In this document: positions 58,266 through 64,000 of the stretch, in pieces | How positions within the stretch are numbered: position 1 is the first letter of the stretch | Layout: every line of letters begins with the position of its first letter | Source: Candidatus Latescibacterota bacterium | GTDB lineage: Bacteria; Krumholzibacteriota; Krumholzibacteriia; JACNKJ01 | Direction: 5' to 3' | Assembly: GCA_020633725.1 (NCBI GenBank) | Contig: JACKDC010000005.1 | Span: 248,001 to 312,000 of the forward strand | DNA length: 64,000 bases | Program-made: the position numbers and the translations under genes | The notes under the pieces: generated by a model | Seen by the model: only the letters and a program-made list of their open reading frames with translations | Databases searched by the model: none | What the model was told of the DNA's origin: nothing

Positions 58266-58814
58266 ATGAAGTCCAGTCGCGCGCTCGCCGTCCTCCTGCT
58301 CTGCCTGCTGCTGCCGGCGGCGGTCTCGGCGCAGGACTACTCGCCAGCGCCGGTGAGCCGCGAGGGCGCGATGCTGCGCAGTCTCGTCATCCCCGGTCTG
58401 GGGCAGATCGAGCAGGGGCGCGTCGGGCGCGGCGCGCTCTGGGCCGGCGGCGCCGCGGCGCTGGCCGGCGCCACCTTCTTCGCGCACATGGAGTACCACA
58501 GCGCGGCGAAGGACTTCGAGAACGCGCGGGACAGCTACCAGCGCGCCCTCGCCGACGGCGACACGGACGGCGCCTACCAGGACTACCTGGACATGCAGCG
58601 GCTGGAACCCATCGCCGACGACCGCCAGGGCACCCGGCGCAACCTGGAGATCGCGCTGGGGCTCTGGTGGGCCGGCAGCCTGGTGGACACCTGGCTGTTC
58701 AATCATGACGACGGGGGTGACGCTGGTGAACTCGCTCGAGGGGCTCTCCCGGGGCGGCTGAGCCCCGTACTCCGTGGCGAGGCGGCCGGCCTGGCCTGGA
58801 CCCTGGACTTCTAG
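58266..58814 (+). CDS. Small envelope protein, DUF5683-like
   Basis: 182 residues. Signal peptide ends AVSAQ. PGLGQIEQGRVGRGALW followed by a hydrophobic segment (AGGAAALAGATFF) recalls DUF5683-type proteins of FCB bacteria. Then a helical charged stretch (SAAKDFENARDSYQRALADG) and a second hydrophobic helix (LEIALGLWWAGSLVDTWLF). Function unknown. 16 bases after the dehydrogenase gene, AAGGGAGAG upstream. Confidence 0.75.
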   Translation: MKSSRALAVLLLCLLLPAAVSAQDYSPAPVSREGAMLRSLVIPGLGQIEQGRVGRGALWAGGAAALAGATFFAHMEYHSAAKDFENARDSYQRALADGDTDGAYQDYLDMQRLEPIADDRQGTRRNLEIALGLWWAGSLVDTWLFNHDDGGDAGELARGALPGRLSPVLRGEAAGLAWTLDF

Positions 58815-58829
58815 CGGCGGGAGGATCCC

Positions 58830-59267
58830 ATGCGACGCAGCCTGAGCACCCCGAGCGCCTTCGTCCTCGTCCTGCTGGCGGCGATTCTCGGCGCCTGCAC
58901 GCAGGAGCACGATCCGCTGGCCGAGCGCTTTCCCCTGCCCGTGATCACCGAGGCGCGGCAGGTGGACTCGCAGACGGTCCAGCTGGCCTGGAACGCCCCC
59001 AATCCCGAGGGAGTGGACGAGTTCCGCCTCTACGTCGGCCTCTACGCCAATCTCGGCTTCACCGTGCTCGACGTGGACTCCCTCTACACCACGACCTCCG
59101 AGACCAGCTACACCTACGTGGATCCTGGCCTCGCCTTCGTCGACAGCGGGCTCTGCGAGCAGGCCGGCCTCTGCGACACGCTCGCCGCCTACGCCTACTT
59201 CCGCGTAAGCGCCGTGCGCGCGGGCGTGGAGAGCGATCCCGGCCCGCGGGCCTTCATCGATCGCTAG
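58830..59267 (+). CDS. Small lipoprotein with FN3-like domain
   Basis: 145 residues; ATG 58830 with GGGAGGATC upstream. Lipobox AILGAC near residue 23. The mature part reads as one fibronectin-III module (VQLAWNAPNPEGVDEFRLYV, YAYFRVSAVRAGVESDPG) with a Cys pair CEQAGLCD. Function unknown. Confidence 0.75.
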   Translation: MRRSLSTPSAFVLVLLAAILGACTQEHDPLAERFPLPVITEARQVDSQTVQLAWNAPNPEGVDEFRLYVGLYANLGFTVLDVDSLYTTTSETSYTYVDPGLAFVDSGLCEQAGLCDTLAAYAYFRVSAVRAGVESDPGPRAFIDR

Positions 59268-59468
59268 GCGCTAGGCGCCCGGACGCCAGGCTGGCCCGCA
59301 ACTTGATTTGACGACTCCCGTCGCCCCGCGCGGCGGGAGTTCGTGTTTCAAGTCCCTGCGTGGACGCCACTTGGCGATCCGCGTTCCGGGGACGCCGCCG
59401 GTGGCCGGCGAGAAAGCGGCCGACCGGACGAATCCTCGCCAGCGCGGGCAGCCCGACCGGGAGGAACC
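59268..59468. other. Intergenic region with terminator hairpin
   Basis: 200 bases without a supported gene. The hairpin at 59314-59340 is the only feature; the ribosome binding site GGGAGG for the next gene is just before 59469. Confidence 0.6.
59314..59340 (+). terminator. Terminator-like hairpin after the FN3-like lipoprotein gene
   Basis: Eleven-pair stem with one G/T (59314-59324 with 59330-59340), five-base loop, followed by TTCGTGTTTC, a weak T-rich tail. Confidence 0.65.
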
Positions 59469-60641
59469 ATGCGCCGGATCACCCTCGCCGTCCTGCTCGC
59501 CTCGCTGCTCGTGCCCTCGGCCGCCTCGGCCGGCGACGACGGCGAGTGGATCGACCTCGCCACGCTGAAGCAGGCGAGCGTCCACAGCGACGCCGAGCTG
59601 CCGCCCTCGCCCGCGCCGGTGACCACCCAGGCGCCCGCGCCCGAGGCGACCGCGAAGGCGCCCGCCGCCCCGGCGGAGGACCCGCCGCCGCTGGAGCTGC
59701 CGCACCGCTTCCACTGGCAGGGCGAGCTGCGCGAGCTGGGCCGTGTGGGCTACGTCTACCTGGGGGACTACTACGCGGTGGAGGAGCGCGACTTCGGCAA
59801 GGCCGAGACCTGCTACGAGTACGCGCTGCGGCCGTGGCCCGAGTGCGGCCCCATCCAGACGCGGCTCGAACTGCTGAGCCTCTTCACCGGCGACTGGCTG
59901 CGCGCCGCCGAGTCCATGCAGGTGGGCTTCGACCAGGGCGCGCCGCCGCGCGTGACGCAGGACTACGGCATCGACGCCTCGACGCCGTTGACCTCGTCGA
60001 AGGAAGCGGACGTCCCCGCCGTCCCCGCCATCCTCTTCCGCAACGCGCTGGTGCAGGCGCGCCAGGTCGAGGCGACGCCCGACCAGGAGGCGCCGCGGGG
60101 CTTCCTCGTGGGACGTCTGCTGGCTTTCCTCGGCGAGACCGAGGCGGCCATCGAGGCGCTCGGTCCCGTCGCCCTGGACGAGGACGAGACCGCCGCGCCC
60201 TGGAACTTCCAGGCCGCCAGCCAGCGCGCGGCGATGTACCTGGAGGCCTGGCAGCCCGAGCTGGCCTACGTGAACCTGCTCCAGGCGGAGGCGCTGGCCG
60301 GCGAGCACCCCGTGCTCATGGACCGCATCGCGGCGCTCGAGCGCGACATGGCCCTGGTGGCCGCGCCCGGCGAGGGCGACACGGCGACGGTGGTGGTGAG
60401 CATCCTCGGCCGGCAGGGCCAGGGGCGCTGGATCCTGAGCCCGCCCGACCTGGACTTCGACGGCCGCGTGGACGTGGCCGCGGTGGCCGGGCAGACGCTG
60501 GGCGAGGAGCAGGTGCTCTCGCCGCAGCTGCTCTACCGCGGGCACGACTACTGGCTGATGGCCGCGCCGCTGGGCAGCGACGTGCAGGCCTGGGAGGCGG
60601 GCGCCACCGTGACGCTGGTCGGCGCGCGCAGCCGCGGCTAG
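59469..60641 (+). CDS. Secreted TPR-like protein, function unknown
   Basis: 390 residues; ATG 59469 after GGGAGGAACC. Signal peptide ends ASAG. Residues 40-75 are a Pro/Ala-rich linker. Residues about 80-290 are helical repeats of TPR type (YYAVEERDFGKAETCYEYAL, LLAFLGETEAAIEALGPVAL, AAMYLEAWQPELAYVNLLQA). The C-terminal 90 residues are beta-rich (GRWILSPPDLDFDGRVDV). Stop shares CTAG with the convergent epimerase stop. Confidence 0.75.
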   Translation: MRRITLAVLLASLLVPSAASAGDDGEWIDLATLKQASVHSDAELPPSPAPVTTQAPAPEATAKAPAAPAEDPPPLELPHRFHWQGELRELGRVGYVYLGDYYAVEERDFGKAETCYEYALRPWPECGPIQTRLELLSLFTGDWLRAAESMQVGFDQGAPPRVTQDYGIDASTPLTSSKEADVPAVPAILFRNALVQARQVEATPDQEAPRGFLVGRLLAFLGETEAAIEALGPVALDEDETAAPWNFQAASQRAAMYLEAWQPELAYVNLLQAEALAGEHPVLMDRIAALERDMALVAAPGEGDTATVVVSILGRQGQGRWILSPPDLDFDGRVDVAAVAGQTLGEEQVLSPQLLYRGHDYWLMAAPLGSDVQAWEAGATVTLVGARSRG

Positions 60642-61087
60642 CGGCCGCGGGGGTACTCCACGAGCTCGAGCAGCACGCCCAGGGTGTCCTTGGGGTGCAG
60701 GAAGCAGATGCGCAGGCCGCCCGCGCCCAGGCTGGGCTTGGCGAGCGGGCGCAGGCCGCGCTGCGCCAGCTGGGTGAGCGCGGCGTCCAGGTCGGCCACC
60801 TCGAAGGCGATCTGCTGCAGCCCTTCGCCGCGACGGTCGAGGAAGCGGGCGATGGGACTGTCGTCGCCGAGCGGCGCCAGCAGCTCGAGCCGGCAGTTGC
60901 CGCCGTCGAGCAGGATGACCTCGACGCCCTGGGCCGGCAGCCGCTCGCGGGCCAGCTCGGTGAAGCCGAGCAGCTCCACGTAGCGGATCCGCGCGGCCTC
61001 GAGGTCCTGCACGGCGACGCCCACGTGGTCGAGCCGTCGCCAGATCCCCGCGGGGAGCTTCTCCTCGTAGCGCTTCATCGCAGTCAT
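60638..61087 (-). CDS. Methylmalonyl-CoA epimerase
   Basis: Interconverts (S)- and (R)-methylmalonyl-CoA. 149 residues. ATG 61087 follows GAGGTGAGC; a GTG two codons up is possible. Glyoxalase/VOC fold with metal ligands H in RLDHVGVAVQDLEAA, Q in LQQIAFEVADLDAA and E in GVLLELVEYP; FLHPKDTLGV is family-typical. Seven bases after the mutase gene, so same operon. Confidence 0.93.
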   Translation of the reverse strand: MTAMKRYEEKLPAGIWRRLDHVGVAVQDLEAARIRYVELLGFTELARERLPAQGVEVILLDGGNCRLELLAPLGDDSPIARFLDRRGEGLQQIAFEVADLDAALTQLAQRGLRPLAKPSLGAGGLRICFLHPKDTLGVLLELVEYPRGR

Positions 61088-61094
61088 GCTCACC

Positions 61095-62780
61095 TCAGTT
61101 GCCGGGCCGGTACTGTCCGAACACCGCGCGCAGGACGTCGCAGGTCTCGCCGAGCGTGGCGCCCGCGGCGAGCGCGTCCTTGAGCGGGGGGAGGAGCGGC
61201 GTCGTGGACCGGGCCGCCGCGTCCAGGCGCTCGAGGGCGGACGTCACCGCGTCAGCGTCGCGCGATTCGCGCCAGCGCGCCAGGCGCTCGCACTGCTGCG
61301 CCTCGAGCGCGGGGTCGAGGCGGAAGCGTTCGGCCGCGGCCTGCCGCTCGTCCTCGGTGTAGCAGTTCACGCCCACCTGCTCCTGCGCGCCGGACTCGAT
61401 GGCGCGCTGCGTGCGGTAGGCGGCCTCGCCGATCTGCTGCTTCTGGAAGCCCGCCTCGATGGCGCGGGCCGCGCCGCCCAGGCTCTCCACCGCGTTGACC
61501 AGCGCGCGGGCCTCCTCTTCGAGATCGCGCGTCCAGCGCTCCACCAGGTAGCTGCCCGCCAGCGGATCGACGCTGTCGGCCACGCCGCTCTCCGCCGCGA
61601 GGATCTGCTGCGTGCGCAGGGCCAGGCGGGCGCTGGCTTCGCCGGGCAGGGCCAGCGCCTCGTCGAAGCTGTTGGTGTGCAGGCTCTGCGTGCCGCCCAG
61701 CACCGCGGCCAGGGCCTGCACGGTGACCCGCACGACGTTGTTCAGCGGCTGCTGCGCGGTCAGCGTGCTGCCGGCGGTCTGGCTGTGGAAGCGCAGCTTC
61801 ATCAGGCCGGGCGCGCTCACCTGGAAGTGCTCGGCGAGGAGACGCGTCCAGAGCCGGCGCGCGGCGCGGAACTTGGCGACCTCCTCGAAGAGGTTGTTGT
61901 GGACGTTGAAGAAGAAGGACAGGCGCGGCAGGAAGTCCTCCAGCGCGAGGCCCGCGCTCCGCGCCGCGCGCACGTACTCGAGCGCGTTGGCGAAGGTGAA
62001 GCCCAGCTCCTGCGCCGCGGTGGAGCCCGCCTCGCGGATGTGGTAGCCGCTGATCGAGATGGTGTTGAAGCGCGGCGCATGCTCGGCGCACCAGGCGAAG
62101 GTGTCGGTGATCAGCCGCAGGCTCGGCCCGGGCGGATAGATGTAGGTGCCGCGGGCGATGTACTCCTTGAGCACGTCGTTCTGGATCGTCCCGCGCAGGC
62201 GCTCGCTCGGCACGCCCTGGCGCTCGGCGGCCAGCGCGTAGAAGAGCAGGAGCTGGGCGGCGGGCGCGTTGATGGTCATCGAGCTGCTCACCGCGCCCAG
62301 GTCGATCGCCTCGAAGAGTCGCTCCATGTCCGCCCGCGACGCGATGGCCACGCCCACGCGCCCGACTTCGCCGAGGGCGTAGGGGTGGTCGGAGTCGTAG
62401 CCCATCTGCGTGGGCAGGTCGAAGGCCGTGGACAGGCCCGTCTGTCCGCGCTCCATGAGATAGCGGAAGCGCGCGTTGGTCTCCTCGGCCGAGCCGAAGC
62501 CCGCGTACTGCCGCATGGTCCAGAGGCGGCCGCGATACTGGTTGGGCTGCACGCCGCGCACGAAGGGCGGCTCGCCGGGCAGGCCGAGCTCGGCGGCCGG
62601 GTCGAAGTCGGCGAGGTCGTCGGGGCCGTAGAGCGCGTGGACGTCCCGGCCCGAGGGCGTTTCGAAGGACGCGCGGCGGTCGGCAGCCTTCGCGCGATGC
62701 GGCTCCAGCGTCTCGGCCGTCCAGCGCTCGCGGGCGGCGCGGTAGGTGGCGGCAGGATCCTTGGGCGTGCCGGCGCTCAT
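61095..62780 (-). CDS. Methylmalonyl-CoA mutase large (catalytic) subunit
   Basis: 561 residues, acyl-CoA-binding TIM barrel without the cobalamin domain, which is encoded at 56.9 kb. Motifs: FVRGVQPNQYRGRLWTMRQY, ETNARFRYLMERGQTGLSTA, FDLPTQMGYDSDHP, SSSMTINAPAA and RFHSQTAGSTLTAQQP. ATG 62780 overlaps the carrier gene stop (ATGA on the minus strand). MCM is favoured over isobutyryl- or ethylmalonyl-CoA mutase because epimerase and carboxylase genes flank it. Confidence 0.93.
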   Translation of the reverse strand: MSAGTPKDPAATYRAARERWTAETLEPHRAKAADRRASFETPSGRDVHALYGPDDLADFDPAAELGLPGEPPFVRGVQPNQYRGRLWTMRQYAGFGSAEETNARFRYLMERGQTGLSTAFDLPTQMGYDSDHPYALGEVGRVGVAIASRADMERLFEAIDLGAVSSSMTINAPAAQLLLFYALAAERQGVPSERLRGTIQNDVLKEYIARGTYIYPPGPSLRLITDTFAWCAEHAPRFNTISISGYHIREAGSTAAQELGFTFANALEYVRAARSAGLALEDFLPRLSFFFNVHNNLFEEVAKFRAARRLWTRLLAEHFQVSAPGLMKLRFHSQTAGSTLTAQQPLNNVVRVTVQALAAVLGGTQSLHTNSFDEALALPGEASARLALRTQQILAAESGVADSVDPLAGSYLVERWTRDLEEEARALVNAVESLGGAARAIEAGFQKQQIGEAAYRTQRAIESGAQEQVGVNCYTEDERQAAAERFRLDPALEAQQCERLARWRESRDADAVTSALERLDAAARSTTPLLPPLKDALAAGATLGETCDVLRAVFGQYRPGN

Positions 62781-63316
62781 GCGTCCTCCCCGTCGCGGGT
62801 CACGCGCGCGAGCAGGGCGTTCGTCTCCACCAGCTGGCCGTCCTTCACGAGGATCTCCTGGACCACGCCGTCCAGCTCGCTGGCCAGCTCGTTCTGCATC
62901 TTCATGGCCTCGAGGACGAGCAGGCCCTGGCCACGGGTCACGCGCTCGCCGGGCGCGGCCAGCGCGCGCAGCACGATCCCGGGCATGGGCGCGCGCAGCT
63001 CGAAGAGGCCGTGGGCCGCGGCGGTGGGGGCGAGGGCGTCGACGGCGGCTTCGAGCTCGTCGCGCACGGTGAGCTCCACCTGCTCGCCGATGGCGCCGAC
63101 CACGAAGCGTCCCGTCTCCCAGTCGGTCTCCACCAAGTCGACCAGGTAGGAGTGGTCGCCGACGATCAGCGACAGCACCTGGTCGCGCTCCACCACCGTC
63201 TGCTCCACGAGGCGCTCCACGCCGTCCACGGTGATGGACCAGCGCTCGCCCTGGGGGGCGATCGAAACGTCGTGGGTCTGCTCGCCGAGGCGGACGACGT
63301 AGCGCGTGGCGCTCAT
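62777..63316 (-). CDS. Biotin carboxyl carrier protein of an acyl-CoA carboxylase
   Basis: 179 residues. The C-terminal 70 residues are a biotinyl domain: RAPMPGIVLRALAAPGERV and VLEAMKMQNELAS with biotinylated K139. The N-terminal 100 residues are beta-rich, resembling the BT-type linker domain of propionyl-CoA carboxylase alpha chains. ATG 63316 overlaps the biotin carboxylase stop. Together they equal a split PCC/MCC alpha subunit. Confidence 0.93.
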   Translation of the reverse strand: MSATRYVVRLGEQTHDVSIAPQGERWSITVDGVERLVEQTVVERDQVLSLIVGDHSYLVDLVETDWETGRFVVGAIGEQVELTVRDELEAAVDALAPTAAAHGLFELRAPMPGIVLRALAAPGERVTRGQGLLVLEAMKMQNELASELDGVVQEILVKDGQLVETNALLARVTRDGEDA

Positions 63317-64000
63317 GACTGGCTCCTTCGCATCACGGCCTCGCGGCGCGCGGTCTGCCGCCAGCGGCTGGGCAGGCAGTCCGAGGCCGCGGCCTGGTCG
63401 AAGTTGAGGCGGCGGCCGTGCAGGTGCGCGGCCAGCACGGCGGCGAGGACGGCCACGTCGGGCACCCGCGGGTCGTGGCGGATCTCGGTGGGGTCGAAGC
63501 GCTCGTCGATGAAGTGCGTGTCGCAGTCGCCCGCGGCGAAGGCCTCCTGCCCCAGCAGCCACTGGTGGAAGGGGATGTTCGTCTTGATGCCCGCGATGGC
63601 GTACTCCTGGAAGGCCTGGCGCGCGCGGCGGATGACGTCGGTGCGGTCCGCGCCGTAGACCACCAGCTTGCTCAGCAGGGGGTCGTAGTAGACGGGCACC
63701 TCGTACTTCTCGTAGATGCCGCTGTCGTGGCGCAGGCCGGGGCCCGCCGGCAGGCGCAGGCGCTGGATCTTGCCCGTGGAGGGCAGGAAGCCGCGCTCGG
63801 GGTCCTCGGCGTAGATGCGGAACTCCATGGCCCAGCCGCGCCGGCTCACCTGCTCCTGCGTCAGCGGCAGGCGTTCGCCGGCCGCCACCTGAAGCTGCAT
63901 CTCCACGAGGTCGAGGCCGGTGACCAGCTCGGTGACCGGGTGCTCCACCTGGAGGCGCGTGTTCATCTCGAGGAAGTAGAAGTTGCGCGCCGCGTCGACG
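63313..64000 (-). CDS. Biotin carboxylase subunit, C-terminal part (5' end outside window)
   Basis: ATP-dependent carboxylation of biotin for propionyl- or acetyl-CoA carboxylase. About 229 codons are visible. FLEMNTRLQVEHPVTELVTG is the ATP-grasp catalytic stretch, followed by EFRIYAEDPERGFLPSTGKI and the biotin carboxylase C-terminal domain (YDPLLSKLVVYGADR, YAIAGIKTNIPFHQWLL). The last 35 residues are a non-conserved tail. Reads toward the mutase and epimerase genes, so propionyl-CoA is the likely substrate. Confidence 0.93.
   Translation of the reverse strand, partial: VDAARNFYFLEMNTRLQVEHPVTELVTGLDLVEMQLQVAAGERLPLTQEQVSRRGWAMEFRIYAEDPERGFLPSTGKIQRLRLPAGPGLRHDSGIYEKYEVPVYYDPLLSKLVVYGADRTDVIRRARQAFQEYAIAGIKTNIPFHQWLLGQEAFAAGDCDTHFIDERFDPTEIRHDPRVPDVAVLAAVLAAHLHGRRLNFDQAAASDCLPSRWRQTARREAVMRRSQS

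Overview
The window reads as a chromosome segment of a very GC-rich (roughly 70%), diderm, mostly aerobic-looking bacterium outside the well-studied phyla. Evidence for an outer membrane is direct: a TonB-dependent receptor, a PorV/PorQ-like barrel, an Omp85/BamA-type barrel, TamB, and several lipoproteins. Four large secreted proteins end in the FlgD-like Ig sorting-type C-terminal domain (PNPFNPKT... G.YFYRL... RKMMLLK) typical of FCB-group and related candidate phyla (Eisenbacteria, Krumholzibacteria, KSB1-like lineages). The phylum assignment is inference; no rRNA gene is present. Gene density is high, with many ATGA, GTGA or TGATG overlaps.

Layout. 1-2.2 kb: partial pirin (minus) and a DUF222-like HNH endonuclease gene, linked by four copies of a GC-rich palindrome. 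2.2-17.4 kb: a surface/secretion region with an M36-like metalloprotease (minus), then a TTGACA/TAGCTT promoter driving a receptor, a PorV-like barrel, an NHL lipoprotein, a FlgD-domain protein and a second lipoprotein, followed by an OB-fold repeat protein and a GHL15-like glycosidase, both with the same C-terminal domain. 17.4-19.4 kb: methyltransferase and sugar-isomerase-like protein. 19.5-27.3 kb: the classic rplM-rpsI-rpsB-tsf-pyrH-frr-uppS-cdsA-dxr-rseP run. 27.4-36.8 kb: envelope biogenesis (Omp85, TamB, and a metallopeptidase/beta-propeller/Omp85 fusion). 37-42.6 kb: UvrD/PcrA helicase and gatCAB. 42.5-44.8 kb: methylmalonyl-CoA decarboxylase-like enzyme, a dockerin-like secreted protein with a consensus promoter and long leader, and a P-II-like protein. 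44.9-49.6 kb: a sugar ABC importer without its own ATPase, then a FetAB-like pair. 49.7-54.1 kb: HiPIP, M29 aminopeptidase, DUF1573/rhodanese/MauE trio, lamin-tail protein. 54.2-64 kb: histidine kinase, MeaB, B12-binding mutase subunit, 3-hydroxyacyl-CoA dehydrogenase, three envelope proteins, then on the minus strand epimerase, mutase large subunit, biotin carboxyl carrier and biotin carboxylase (cut by the window end).

The right end is a near-complete propionyl-CoA / methylmalonyl-CoA / succinyl-CoA module split over two convergent operons; the decarboxylase-like gene at 42.6 kb may belong to the same chemistry. No tRNA, rRNA, CRISPR array, insertion sequence or prophage was seen. The strongest candidates for something undescribed are the palindrome family around the HNH gene, the peptidase-propeller-Omp85 fusion beside Omp85 and TamB, and the structured leaders in front of rplM and rpsB.
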